The notes under the pieces were generated by a model. That model made no database searches, was not told where the DNA came from, and saw nothing but the letters and a program-made list of their open reading frames with translations. A stretch of DNA of 64,000 bases from Artemia franciscana (lineage: Eukaryota > Arthropoda > Branchiopoda > Anostraca > Artemiidae): contig NC_088879.1 in assembly GCF_032884065.1 (NCBI RefSeq), positions 23,360,038-23,424,037 on the forward strand. The letters are read 5' to 3'. Below, piece by piece: positions 1 through 11,346 of this stretch (the first letter of the stretch is position 1; the number at the start of each line of letters is the position of its first letter). The position numbers and the translations under genes are program-made.

Positions 1-259
1 TTTCTCAAGTGGCTGTGCATGAATTTTGGATAGAAATCAAATCAGAATATCCCCTACTATCGGAAATGGCAATGAACAAATTACTGCCCTTTTGTACAAC
101 ATATTTATTTGAATCGGCCTTTTCCACATTAACTTACATAAAATCAAATACCGTTCAACTTTAATAAACGTTGAAAATTTATTACGATCTGCACTAACTC
201 AAATTGAGCCTAGATTTAATTATTTGTGTGAAAATAAACAATCACATCCGTCACATTAA
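1..259 (+). pseudogene. hAT transposase C-terminus (ZBED5/FAM200-like), partial
   Basis: The window opens inside a coding region. It reads FWIEIKSEYPLLSEMA, then LLPFCTTYLFESAFSTLTYI, then ENKQSHPSH before a TAA at 257-259. This is the C-terminal dimerisation region of hAT transposases of the ZBED5/FAM200 type, whose family pattern is YLCE-FS-L--IK-KYRNRL. A one-base deletion near 144-146 shifts the frame: the first part runs to TYIKS and the second resumes at KYRSTLINVENLLRSAL. The start lies outside the window. In the cell this would be a nuclear DNA-binding transposase. This copy is inactive because of the frameshift. Confidence 0.85.
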
Positions 260-589
260 TATTGTTCGATGTTAATAATATATTTTTATTAAAAAAATGT
301 TACAAAAGTTAATTTTTTCTATTGAATATATAGATATAGTTTTATGTCATTCTATATATTGTGTTTTATTACGACCGATATCCCGTCAACGTTTCCAATT
401 ATATATATGTGAAATGAATGGGTACGCATTCTTTAATCCTTATTTTATTTACATTGTAAAATAATGCGATATTACATCTACATCTACGGTTAATATATAT
501 TTCATTATATGGAGGAGGGGGTCGTTTAAAATTTCCTAAGCTTCAAGGGGGTCGCTATATAAAAAAATTTAAGAAGCCCTGGTCTAAGA
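260..589 (+). mobile_element. 3' non-coding end of the hAT element, with terminal repeat and target site
   Basis: AT-rich sequence after the stop leads into GGGGGTCG-containing DNA (about 517-555) and ends with AAGAAGCCCTG at 571-581. Its reverse complement, CAGGGCTTCTT, resembles the CAGGGGTTCTCAA terminal inverted repeat of Charlie-type hAT elements. The next 8 bases, gtctaaga (582-589), are the expected length for a hAT target-site duplication. The left copy lies outside the window, so the duplication is unconfirmed. Confidence 0.7.
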
Positions 590-1801
590 GAATATGAGTT
601 GAATTACTCCTTTAAAAACCAATATGTGTTTGTTATCTTTGTATTTGATAGGTATAGATTGGTGATTTAAATTCTCAGGGTTTCAAGCTGCAGAGATTTT
701 TAATTAATTATTTTTTAATCTTTATATTTTCAGATTTTCAATTCAAACATTTAAATATTGTTAAGTCTGTTGAGCACAAAAATTTGAAATTTGACTCAGA
801 TTTAAAATTAGGTAAGAGAATTTTCCTGTAAAAATTTTGATTTGTAAACAAATTGTGGAAATATGACTGGATGGCATGTATCAAAATAATTATAAAAATC
901 CTCAGTGGTATATAGCAGTTTAGACAGTTTTATAGACAAATACATGCAACCCCTATACAAAAACATAGCTATATATTGTGACTGGTTGGTATTGAAGTAA
1001 TATTGCAGTTGCATTCTGTTGCTGTAGTTAACTCAATCTGTGTGAATTTCCTATTTTTACAATTGTTTTAATTTTTTGATGTTTGTTAAAAATTAATGCC
1101 ATTCCACTGATTCACATTGAGAATTCAGACCCATTTGTACCAGGTAGGTAAAAATAACAAACAAATAATTATTTCCCTTCTTTTATAAACAATTTTTGGA
1201 AATTTTATTCTTCTTAAATGACTACTCCAACTTTTGAAGCAGTATTTTGGCCTATATACTTAGTTTTGAGTATATACTTATACAAACCTTTATTGAAGTT
1301 TGGAGAGTATGACCTTTATTTTAATGTTTTATGATGAACAGAGGTGATTTGTCATATAATGTAGAGCTTTGATTAGACGAAAATAGGTTGTAAAGTCGCC
1401 ACCGCGTGCTCACCAAAATCCAAAAACTTAAATTAATAATTTTTGCACTTCTCATACATTTACTTTATATTATACAAATCCCCTAAAAAACAACATTGTA
1501 AAAACATCCTGCTTTGCAAAAAGGCGAACCCAAAAAACCAAAACAGACAGCTAAAAAAAATAATGATATGAATTTCTTTGCCCTAAAGCCATTGCAAGAC
1601 TCAAAAACAAATTTTTGACCGTAAAAAGAATTAAATATTTTGCTTTTCAGCCCTGTAGTGACACCACAATCCTAAAATATCATTTTGATGATATTTAATG
1701 AGTACTGTAAACATTTAATCAGTACTAAGTAGTGAAAACATTCAAAATATACCATAAATGCAAAATATGTCTTTGTTGCCCGTAAAAGGGGGATTTCAAA
1801 G
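590..1801. other. Non-coding stretch, no gene seen
   Basis: AT-rich sequence with no ORF of recognisable content. A short minus-strand ORF at 808-1014 has no family features, and its composition is typical of chance ORFs here. No RNA gene or repeat copy elsewhere in the window was recognised. Confidence 0.5.
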
Positions 1802-2699
1802 CCGCCGGCCGCGTTTCATTCGCGGAAGTCAACTGCAGACCCTAATTACTGACCTAGTCGGCAGCTTGTCCCGTGAGAGACCATTGTTGTGTTCGAAAAA
1901 GGGTTGATTTGATTTGATTCTCAGTTCATAACTTCATCTGATCTGATCAGTCAACTCAGATAGTTCAAATAGTTCAAATCTGTTTTAAAGTGCCGATATG
2001 TCTAAATTTTATGTCACAGTGTTCAAAGTGTATTATTTTGCTCTTCAAAGTGTGTTATTTTGTTCTGTTTTGGGGAGACCGGAAATCTCGAAAAACGGTT
2101 AGAATGGTGGGATCGGCATAGTTCTTGACCCTACTCCCTAGTGTTATTTTGCTCTGTTGTGACTTGTGAAGCCGATTTCGCCGACACTCGAAATCGTTAT
2201 TTTGATATAGGCTAGGCTAGTAGTCTGGCGAATACCGGATATCTATAAGACCCGTAAGAATAGTGTATCCGAATTTGTACTATAGAATCCTTGAACTGGC
2301 AACAGGTTAAGAATTGGTTTCAAGTTAAAACATGTTATTTTGGTAAAGAAACAGATAATAGAAGCAGAAAAGCCGCCTACCCCCTAGGACAGGTCAGTAG
2401 CCTACTTCTTGTGTTGCCCACGTGCAGGGATGTATAATTGTGCAGTTCCAGTAAACTTGGTACTTACCCTAAAAAAAATCCTGTCACGTAAGGTAAGCCA
2501 CGTCCTTATTGTACACAAATTATCCAGTGGAAATGAACTATCTGAGTTGACTGATCAGATCAGATGAAGTTATGAACTGAGAATCAAATCAAATCAACCC
2601 TTTTTCGAACACAACAATGGTCTCTCACGGGACAAGCTGCCGACTAGGTCAGTAATTAGGGTCTGCAGTTGACTTCCGCGAATCAAACGCGGCCGGCGG
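1802..2699. mobile_element. 898-bp foldback/MITE-like element with about 166-bp terminal inverted repeats
   Basis: Bases 1802-1967 (starting CCGCCGGCCGCGTTTCATTC) are the near-perfect reverse complement of 2534-2699. I see one mismatch, a C/G difference about 16 bases from the end. No ORF lies between the arms, so the element is non-autonomous. Its inner part at 1976-2119 recurs inverted at 10384-10536 inside another foldback with different ends. The right end abuts the outer edge of the large foldback arm at 2700, suggesting insertion there. A clear target-site duplication was not resolved. Confidence 0.8.
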
Positions 2700-3126
2700 T
2701 TCACATAATTAGAACTAGAATTACGAATACGAGTAACAGAACTCAGGCAGAATTTTCACTGTATCACACTGCAGCTAAAACTACTTGATCACATAACTTG
2801 AACTAGAATTATGAATACGAATCACAGTCAGAATTACGAATATACATGACAAAAGTACAGCACGTGTCCACTGCAATCCGCTCTGACTATAAATCTCACT
2901 ATCAACACTCCTGACTTAAAGGGTTCTCTCAAAATATAACATAACAAGACCAAAGGTTTCAATGAGATCCCATAGATTTCATATTTGATCCAGACAATTG
3001 CGTCTTGTAGATCTGGTCTTCGCCAGACTCCTTGAATATATGTACTATTTAATATTTGACCAATGACTGGTCTTTCGAGAAAACAAAGTTCAGGTTTGGA
3101 TTCAGCATATGGTTTTATCTTTGATC
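2700..3126. repeat. Left outer arm of the large foldback (inverted copy at 11441-11872)
   Basis: This arm starts TTCACATAATTAGAACTAG and ends CATATGGTTTTATCTTTGATC. It is matched in reverse at 11441-11872 with few differences. It contains a diverged internal direct repeat (CACATAA-TTGAACTAGAATTA at about 2701 and 2791). The copy stops exactly where the hAT-like element begins at 3127. Confidence 0.8.
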
Positions 3127-3726
3127 CAGTGTTTCCACTTTGAGGGATTTATCCCTTTCTGAGGGATTTCTAGGCCTTCCGCGGGATTACTTTCTCTAAA
3201 AAGGGATACGGGATTTTTCAGAGATAATTGAGATATTAAGGGATTTCCCCTACTAAAATAGAGATATTCAGTATTTTCAGTTTTGATGGTGTATTCAAGG
3301 ATTTTTGTTGGTGTTTGGTGCAGCTTCCAGAATTTTTTATCTTTCCCTGTAAGGATTTTGTTTTTCGTCAGTATGAGCGATATAGTGAGCTACGCGCCAA
3401 CTTTTTCAAAATTGCTTGGCAACTGTTTCAAAATTCAACAGCGGTAATTGGAATTGGCTAGTTGAATAAGAAGAAACAAAAGGAAAGTAAAAGTAAAAAT
3501 TTCTGAATCAATCTGACATATTAAAACTGGAATTGAAATAAACATTTTTGACAAGCTTTTTGCAGTAAAAGTTGCCTGTTATAGGTTTTATTGCTTTCTC
3601 TGATGACTGTTCAAAGTTAGAGGATGGACAAAGAAGTTATAAACTACTGTATTAAAACAATAAGCATCTTCATCAAGTTATCATTCACCAGTTTTCATTC
3701 ATCGTTCAAAGCGAAAGGACCTAGGT
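3127..3726. other. Non-coding 5' part of the hAT-like element
   Basis: This part holds the hAT-like 5' terminus and repeated GGGATTT motifs to about 3260. AT-rich sequence of unassigned origin follows, leading up to the LINE remnant. No gene seen. Confidence 0.5.
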
Positions 3727-3984
3727 ATGATTTATATTGCATTCTCAAAACCTGTTTCAAGAAAAGTGTTTTCATTTAAGTCAAAACTTGCTCGGTCGGA
3801 AATATTTGTTACCGAGTACCTAACATCAAAAAAGAAACAGATTCTTGACTCGGCTAAAAGTAAGCTCGGAAACAGATATGTTTGGTCGAACAACGGGACA
3901 ATTTTTGGAAAAAACTCAGCAGGAGAGATCCGTAAAATTAGAGCTATGGCTGAAGTGGTCCGTTTGCCGAATCCGACCGCATAA
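3727..3984 (+). pseudogene. LINE ORF1 C-terminal fragment
   Basis: An 85-codon ORF contains EIFVTEYLTSKKKQILDSAK, then NRYVWSNNGTIFGKN. This is the pattern seen at the end of ORF1 proteins of CR1/Jockey-like non-LTR retrotransposons: V-I-E-LT---R-L---AK--- followed by --VWT-NG-IF-R. ORF1 is an RNA-binding chaperone of the retrotransposition particle. The fragment lies 160 bases upstream of an endonuclease ORF on the same strand, as expected for ORF1-ORF2 order. Only the tail of ORF1 is present. Confidence 0.65.
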
Positions 3985-4143
3985 TTTTGAGTTATGAAAT
4001 TAAGTTGTTGCACTACTTGTATGTTTGTTTTCCTCTTTGCATTTTATAGCCAAAATGTCAGTTTCTTTCATGTTTATCTCTTTCTTTTTCCTTCTACTTT
4101 CTGTCTATCAGACTTTTTTTTTCGTATTAAATAGTCACCTTAA

Positions 4144-5673
4144 ATGAGCGTGAACAGATATGATGACGCTTTGAATGAATTTGAACAAAACCGGTTTATT
4201 CTTGGAGGCCAAGCTCGTGACACACTTACGGGGGATGATGAATGCATCGATCATTTTTCGTTGAATTGTCGCCCCAGTAATTATGTGAATCCGAATGATC
4301 TTTATGAGTATTCAAAACCTGTGAGTGCAGATGAAAGAGCGATCGTGTTCTGGAATTGTCAAGGTCTAAGAACGGCATATTCTCCTTTATGCGAGATTTT
4401 AAGTTTACTGGATAAGAAACCGTATACTGTAGGCCTATGTGAGACATTTGTTTCTAGCAAGTCACTGCCCTGGGATTTTTCTTTTCCGGAATATGTTTGT
4501 GAGCGAAGAGAACGGACAACCATGGAGCAGGGCGGTCTATGTATTTTGATAAATGAAGGTACCCAATATTGGGTTAGGGATGACCTCTCCCAGTGGCTGG
4601 AAGGTAGGATCGAAACACTTTTCATCGAAATAAAAAATGAAAGAAAAAAAAATTGATTTTGGGGTTAATTTACAAAAATCCGTCATGTGATATTAGTTTT
4701 TTTATTGATGAGTTTGAATTGTTATTAGATAAAATTAACAATGAAAATAAAAATAAATTTATGATGGGAGATTTTAATATTGATTTACTAAAAAAACCGA
4801 ATAGCTCAGATTTTGTTAATATGATGGTGTTACATGATAGTTTTCCCTTTTGTAACTATTCCAACTCGGATTTCGCATCTTTCGGCCACCTTAATTGATA
4901 ATTTCTTCGTTAATGGTGGATTACTTGAAAGATCCCAAGCAGATGTGATTGTGTCAGACGGGTCGGATCACCTTGTTTTAATAAGTAAAAAAAAGCTGAA
5001 TCAGTCAAAGGAAAATAAAAGGTGTACAAGGGCATCGTTTTACCGTGAAATGAAAAGTAAAAACCTAAACAGTTTTGCAAATAAGATGGATGAAACGAAA
5101 TTTTCGCGTGTAATAGAAGAAGTGTCCAAATGCAGCATATGACCTCTTCAGTGCGATAGTGACTAATGTAATGAATGAAACATGTCCCTTACGGAGAATC
5201 AACCCTAATAGAAAGTTTCCTAAAAAACCATGGATAACAAAAGCCATTCTAATTTCAATAAAGCAGAAAAAACAACTTTATGTGATTTATTTAGAAAATC
5301 GTTCAAATGATAATTTTATAAAATTCAAAAGGTTTCGGAATATTTTAAATTCAGTAAAACGGAAAGCTCAGAAACTTCATTTCCAAAATGAATTTCATGA
5401 AAATCAAGGGAATATGAAAAATACATGGAAAAAATAAATAAACTTTTGGGTAATTTTCACAATAGGGAGGAGGTGAGAGCCATGGAGACGACGGAAGGTC
5501 GTCTTGCTGATTCTCAACAAATGGCTGAGTTTCTGTGTGATTATTTTGCAAATGAAGGAAAAAGACTTTGCGATAACCTCGCTTGCCCTTACAAGCTTAT
5601 TGCCTTTCTTGGCAGGCGAATGGCGAATAGTGTTTGTTTTCTTTTCTTAATAAATGTATATCTAAATATCTAA
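4144..5673 (+). pseudogene. LINE ORF2 endonuclease part, frameshifted, reverse transcriptase deleted
   Basis: The reading frames join as an apurinic-type (EEP) endonuclease of a non-LTR retrotransposon. AIVFWNCQGLR lies near the start, YTVGLCETFV follows, MMGDFNIDLL at about 4762-4790 carries the catalytic GDFN, and SDGSDHLVL at about 4956-4982 carries the SDH signature. A frameshift sits in the A-run at about 4641-4652 and another near 4850-4870. Further stops break up 5140-5160. A linker (KPWITKAILISI) follows, then YFANEG, and the sequence passes at once into 3'-UTR-like DNA ending in short ATCTAAAT repeats (about 5660-5676). The whole RT domain is missing, so this is an internally deleted copy. 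Confidence 0.75.
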
Positions 5674-5788
5674 ATGCCCTGCCAATATCCAGGGATTGTT
5701 TCAGACATGTTCTTATTTCCCTCTTGGTCATTCCAGTTGCTATTATCCAGGCATTTCAGTTAGTTATTTTTTAAATGGTTACTGAGCC

Positions 5789-8014
5789 TTGTTGACATCC
5801 AAGATGTTGACATCCAATCCGATTCATGTGATACTGATGAGTCAGGAGAAGTTAGACGTGCAAGGCAAGAAAGGAAACCAGCTAAGACAAAAAGATGTTG
5901 ACATCCAATCCGATTCATGTGATACTGATGAGTCAGGAGAAGTTAGACGTGCAAGGCAAGAAAGGAAACCAGCTAAGACAAAAAGAAAGAATGAAACAAA
6001 AACCTCTAAAAAGTCTCTCAAACTTTACAATGCTGGTTGGGAAAAACTTGATCTTTTTCGCGGTTGGTTGAAACCGGTGTCATCTTCTAAAGAGAAAGCT
6101 TTCTGCGTTGTCTGCAAGAAAGAGCTTCTGTGTGGAAAGTCAGAGCTCACAAAACATGCCAAATACAAAAAGCACATTCAAAATTTTGAAGAATGGGACA
6201 AGGCATGCAGATCCAGCGGTAAACTTGATACAATGGTTCAGAGCAATTACCAAGTTCAAGAAACAGAAGCCCGCTTAGTGAGTTTTGTAATGGAAAATAG
6301 CCTGTCTTTGGTTCTGGTTGAAGATTTGGTTTCATTGGTCAAAACTCTACCTCCTAGGAGTGTTCTAGAAAATGTGAAGCTTGCAAAGCAAAAAGCAACT
6401 AATATGATGAGACAGGGACTAGCTGGGTATTACAAAGACATTCTCATCAGGAAACTAAGAACGACTGCCTTCTCCGTAATTATCGACGATACTGCTGACA
6501 TTAGCAGCACCAAACAGCTAGCTATTTGTGTAATTTTTTGCTCAGAAGACTTGAAATTGGAGGTCGATCTAGTCGACCTAGTTGCATGTGAAGATGAGTC
6601 GGCGAATGGGATATACTAGACTGTGAAGCTTAGTTTGCAAAGACTGGAGGTGCCCATGCCCAATCTGATAGGTTTCTGTGCTGACTCCACCAATAAGATG
6701 ATGGGTAACACAAATTCAGTTTCCTCTATGTTCAAGAGAGATTTTCCCTGGATAGTCATTGTCAAATGTACTTGCCACATGAGTCACTTGTGCGCCTCAT
6801 ATGCGTGTAAAAAACTCCCAAAAAGCTTGAAAGACCTCTGTAGAACGGTCTACTCACATTTTAGCATGAGTGCTAAGCGAGGGAGAGCCCTAAAAGAATT
6901 TCAGGACTACTGCAATCTCAAACCACACAAGATCCTGTCACCAGGGCAAACTAGGTGGCTTTCTCTTGAAGGTTGTGTCAAAAGACTCCTTCAGCAGTGG
7001 AAAGCCTTGAAGCTATATTTCACGAACGTGGTTTTTGAAGACCCAACCCATGGCCATGATAAGGTCTTGGAAACCCTACAGAACCCACTGATGAAGACGC
7101 TACTCGAGTTTGTGTCCTTCGCACTCGGCCTCTTTAATGAATTCAACTGCCTATTCCAGACCGAGGATGGGTTGTTTTATCGCATTAGACAGGAGGCAGA
7201 AGAGCTGGTAAGAACCTTTGCTAGTAGCTTCATGAACTTATCATACATAAGGACCTTTTCCAACATTCTAGAACTGGACGAAAAGAATGAACCTCAATAC
7301 CTACCACTTCGTCAAGTGTACCTGGGGATGGAAGCTCATGACAGCATGGCTTTGTTGTCACGTGACCCATGTGTCAAGCAAACAGAGCTGGACTTGGTAT
7401 ACAGGCCTGCCCGTGATTTTTACGTCGAAGCCATAGCACAAATCAAGGCAAGGTTCAAATTCGAAGACCCTATTTTTGAGTTTACAAAAGTGTTGGACCC
7501 GAAAGTTGCAAGAGAGCTGAGTGTGCGAACTCTGTCTCCATATCTCGACAAATTTAGCATGCCGGGGTGGGACAAAGCGAAAATCGAAGCAGAGTGGAGA
7601 CGCCAGGCCATGGTTGATCTTCCAGAAAATCTGAGTCTTGGCATTTCGTCAGCAAAGGAGTACTGGGGATACATATTGAACCTGAAGATTGGTGCTGGGG
7701 ACTTGCGCTTTGCCCACCTTAAACAGGTGATACAGTGGTTCTTGACCCTTCCATTCAGCAACGTTGTGGTCGAGAGGCTTTTCAGTGATTTGAAAAATAT
7801 TAAAACAGATCACCGCAACCGTTTGGGACAGTCGACAACAGCGGGTCTGTTGCAGTGTAAACACGGAATGAAAAGAGCTGGCACTAGTGCCATATCCATG
7901 AAGTTGGATACCGAGATGCAAAAACGACTGAAAGCTGTAAAGGCAAGCGCTACCTCAAAAGAGGCAGCTGAACTCGTATCCCAGCCAGGTCCCAGTGCTA
8001 GTGTCTCTAATTAG
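5789..8014 (+). pseudogene. hAT-family transposase with one in-frame TAG
   Basis: One frame runs from 5789 to the TAA at 8012-8014 and is interrupted only by TAG at 6617-6619. The N-terminal half has a BED-like zinc-binding region (AFCVVCKKELLCGKSELTKH, about 6097-6160). The middle holds the RNase H-like core with FSVIIDDTADIS, CADSTNKM, CTCHMSHLCASYAC and GQTRWLSLEGCVKRLL. The C-terminus has the hAT dimerisation motif LPFSNVVVERLFSDLKNIKT and then RNRLG. The first 30 or so codons are disturbed by a 91-bp tandem duplication (5803-5893 and 5894-5984). 91 is not a multiple of 3, so the true start cannot be fixed. The protein would bind the element ends and catalyse cut-and-paste transposition in the nucleus. 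Apart from the amber codon the reading frame is remarkably intact, so the copy is young. Confidence 0.88.
5803..5984 (+). repeat. 91-bp tandem duplication inside the transposase N-terminus
   Basis: AGATGTTGACATCCAATCCG begins near 5802 and again near 5893, and the copies match to the GACAAAAAG boundary. In the second copy the phase gives an acidic then basic segment (DESGEVRRARQERKPAKTKR). The first copy reads in another frame. Confidence 0.9.
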
Positions 8015-8576
8015 AGCGTTTTTAATTGTCCTGAATCAAACTGAAACCATTACCTAATTTGTGATATATTTGATTAATAAAAAGAAAAAAATATAAACAT
8101 GATATTTACTTTGACTGCGATGTGTAAGAGCATGCATATTTGAAGGTCATGTTCGATCGTTTGTCTATTTTCATCCTGTTCTTTCACCTTTCGGGCGAAT
8201 GTGGCAAAAAATTTTATATTGTTGGTTTAACAAACAAAAATAATGTTCTGTTCTTTGACTCTTGAACGAGAGGTTGAATTCTGCATTCGTTAGTATCCAT
8301 GCTCAAGATAGGAGAATGCAAATTTTGGGATTTAGTTTTGAAGTTTTTTTTTTGTTAAAAAAAATTATAGTGTTTGCATCTTCCAGTGCTTTTCAGTTCG
8401 TTCGGAGAGATTTTTATTTAAAACAATCGGGTGCTCAGACAGAAGCACACAGATGGACTTCGTGGACCAGAAAACCAGTAGCTAACTGTCGTGATTAGCA
8501 TGAGAGGGATTTTTCAAAGGATTATTGTTTAACCAAAAAGGGATTTTTAGGGATTTTTCGTCTCTGATTCGGGATT
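8015..8576. other. 3' non-coding part of the hAT-like element
   Basis: AT-rich sequence follows the transposase stop, with an AATAAA-like signal near 8075 (TTAATAAAAAG). Repeated AGGGATTTTT motifs occur at 8510-8575 and resemble the 5' subterminal motifs. The short ORF at 8262-8498 has no recognisable content. Confidence 0.5.
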
Positions 8577-9100
8577 TACATCCCCCTAATCTTATATCGA
8601 AACTCTAATCAACTTCAGATAAACTTTAAACTTAAAAAAAAAATCAGGCTTTGGCCGATTCCGGGCGAACTATTTGCCCGGCGAGCCCTTTTTGCTCTCC
8701 TTACCACTATATCGAACCTCTTATTAACTTTAAATTTTACTTTTTAAAATTTTCCGGTTGAGGCCTAGTTCCGGGCGAACTGTATGTCCGGGTGGAAAAT
8801 AATTGTCATATATGGATTCAGTATATTTTCTTACCCCTAAACTGAACATTTAATCAACTATAAATAAAACTTTTAATTTTTTTTCCGGCTTTGGCCGGAT
8901 TCCGGGCAAACTAATCGTCCGGGTAGTTGACGATTGTCATATACGAATTCAGCATGTCTTCTTACCCTTTTAATCGAGCCTTTAATCAACTTCAAACAAA
9001 ACTTTTACTTTTAACAAATTTTCCGGTTTTGGCCGGATTCCGGACGAACTAATTGTCCGGCGAGAAAATAAGTTTCAGATATGGATTCAGCATGTCCTAT
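8577..9100. repeat. Left inner foldback arm: four diverged units around CCGG-TTTGGCC-GGATTCCGGGC
   Basis: A 105-140-bp unit is repeated, centred near 8648, 8755, 8884 and 9023. Each holds a short palindromic core of the type GGCTTTGGCC-GATTCCGGGC-GAACTA-T-TGTCCGG. Bases 8577-8920 are matched inverted at 11002-11346. The fourth unit has no partner on the right because another foldback starts there. No ORF. Confidence 0.8.
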
Positions 9101-10253
9101 ATGGACTATCTCATTGGCTTTTTAAAACATTTGTTTCGTTCCTTATTTTGAAACCCCTCCCCCACCCCTAGATATGGGGCTACAGGGCTCATCTACGAAC
9201 TTGACCTATACTTTGACCCAATTGATCCTCATACCAAATTTGAATAAAATATATCTACCCCATCGACAGTTATCGTGCTAACAGACAGACGGACGGACAA
9301 CTTTTGCGATGTCATAGATATCCCTCCACTTACGTGTTGGGATCCCAAAAACCATAACAGTTCGCTTTGGGGCTCAAATTGAAAAAAAAATTATTGGTTC
9401 TCTCCGTGCGTTAAAATCCATTTTCTTGAATAAGTAAGGAACTAATATTTTCCTGTTTACTAAGGTGATTTTGTTTTATCTTCCTTTTGTTTATATTTTT
9501 TTTAAGGAGAGAGCTGTTAGTTAAAACGACTAATATTTTGGAAAGTTTGAACATTGGAAGTTTAAGGTGGTTTGAATCATTTATATTCTTCAGGAGTATA
9601 GGCCTATAGTTATCAGAAGAATTTCTTATGAGCGCAAATGGGCGGTAGGCCACAAACCCTAGACAAAATTCACGCCACAAAAGGTAAGCCATCACTTTAA
9701 CACAACTGATGCAAACAAGACTCATTATAACACTTGTTCTCACAATGTTTCGAATTTTAACAGCTGTCTAGCCTTGGAACTTGGAGAGTAAGCTACCTAC
9801 AGACAATGATTTATTTAATTTTGGCCCACTTGTTAATTCCAGCAGAGTTATACAAAACAATCTAAAAGGAATGATATGAAACACAACAAGAGCTAGTAGG
9901 TCGTATGGCACTTGCAAGGCTGGTTCAGAAAATGAAATACAGAATTTGCTTTTCGTTCTGATCATTTGAAACCAAAACCCTTGAGATAAAAATGACCATG
10001 AACTTAGAAATCACGAGAGTGTGTCGTTTTGTAAAAAGTATTTTATTTTTAGATTTGGCTGTAATGATGTGTACTTTTCTGTAAATGATTTATCCAGAGC
10101 ATCTGTTTTTTATTCTCACAAAGTTACATCCCGATCTCTCCAGTCTAAGCCGGTCACGTATCCTCCTCCCCCCCCCAAATAGTTGTCGGATCTGGTCCGG
10201 ACATGAAAAAGATCACCAGAGACATGTCCTCTGTTCAATTATTAAATTTCACT
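9101..10253. other. Non-coding spacer with a dispersed-repeat fragment, no gene
   Basis: Bases about 9150-9390 (GGGCTACAGGGCTCATC, then ACAGACAGACGGACGGACAA) look like a dispersed arthropod repeat I recognise from memory. 9400-10250 contains only short ORFs without family features (for example minus 9411-9743). A CT/C-rich stretch with a run of nine C lies near 10170. Confidence 0.45.
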
Positions 10254-11001
10254 CGAATCTGATCACCCGTTCCAAATTTACGCATGACTCACTATTGCGG
10301 ATTCCCCCTTCCTCCACTCCCCCTACGACTATCGGACCGAGTAAATTTTTATTTACAAGTCAGTTTGATCGGGTCCCAGATACGCCGATCCCACCATTCT
10401 AACCGTTTTTCGAGATTTCCGGTCTCCCCAAAACAGAACAAAATAACACACTTTGAAGAGCAAAATAATACTTTTAATACACTTTGAACACTGTGACATA
10501 AAATTTAGACATATCGACACTTTGAAAACAGATTTGTCCCTTTGAAAACAGATTTGGTATGGCTGGCTTTGGCCTACATCTTAAAATCCATCCTCCTATC
10601 CTCCTATATTGTGAAGCAGAGCAAAATAACACTAGACAGTAGCGCCAAGACCTGGAAAAAGTGGGACACACTCGAACAGCAATCACACTAGCACCACTAG
10701 CGATAGTGAACGTCCCTACTGAAACTCAATCGGTCTTGCACCAGCGCTGGCTCCCAACACTTCATATTTTGAACAAAGCAAAAAAAAGATACGAACTTTC
10801 TAAACCCGCATGTTTGTCTCGCTTTAAATGTCGCAAGCGTAGTGGGCGGCGCTATGAGTATGGCCCGTATGGTATCAGGGACCCGATCAAACTGACTTGT
10901 AAATAAAAATTTGCTCGGTCCGATAGTCGTAGGGGGAGTGGAGGAAGGGGGAATCCGCAATATTGAGTCATGCGTAAATTTGGAACGGGTGATCAGATTC
11001 G
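10254..11001. mobile_element. Second foldback/MITE-like element (about 748 bp, arms about 130 bp)
   Basis: Bases 10254-10383 (CGAATCTGATCACCCGTTCC to CCCAGATAC) are the inverted copy of 10872-11001. Inside is 10384-10536, an inverted copy of 1976-2119 in the first foldback, so the two elements share a core but not ends. The ORF at 10661-10906 runs into the right arm and has no recognisable domain. The element sits where the right foldback arm is truncated relative to the left. Confidence 0.75.
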
Positions 11002-11346
11002 GACGATTAGTTTGCCCGGAATCCGGCCAAAGCCGGAAAAAAAATTAAAAGTTTTATTTATAGTTGATTAAATGTTCAGTTTAGGGGTAAGAAAATATAC
11101 TGAATCCTTATATGACAATTATTTTCTACCCGGACATACAGTTTGCCCGGAACTAGGCCTAAACCGGAAAATTTTAAAAAGTAAAATTTAAAGTTAATAA
11201 TAGGTTCGATATAGTGGTAAGGAGAGCAAATAGGGCTCGCCGGGCAAATAGTTCGCCCGGAATCGGCCAAAGCCTGATTTTTTTTTTAAGTTTAAAGTTT
11301 ATCTGAAGTTGATTAGAGTTTCGATATAAGATTAGGGGGATGTACT
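11002..11346. repeat. Right inner foldback arm (inverted copy of 8577-8920)
   Basis: Three repeat units in reverse orientation, centred near 11011, 11143 and 11250, match the left arm. A fourth unit near 11387 lies just outside the matched part. It corresponds to the unit lost from the left side with the hAT insertion. Confidence 0.8.

Larger units (their letters stand above)
3127..8575 (+). mobile_element. hAT-like DNA transposon inserted in the foldback arm, 3' end lost
   Basis: The element starts CAGTGTTTCCACTTTGAGGG, a hAT-like terminus, directly after the foldback-arm sequence. It has GGGATTT-rich subterminal repeats at both ends (about 3142-3245 and 8510-8575), a family transposase at 5789-8014, and a degraded LINE inside (about 3700-5700). 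At the right end the sequence passes from GGGATTT straight into the foldback arm at 8577, with no matching CACTG terminus. About 95 bases of arm present on the right-hand copy (11347-11440) are also missing. A deletion therefore probably removed the transposon's 3' tip and adjoining host sequence. Confidence 0.65.

Noticed and set aside
3732..4013. Minus-strand ORF opposite the LINE ORF1 tail
   Set aside because: Shadow of the plus-strand coding frame, no domain of its own.
7420..7921. Minus-strand ORFs of 90-113 codons opposite the hAT transposase
   Set aside because: They lie antisense to conserved transposase motifs and have no independent features.
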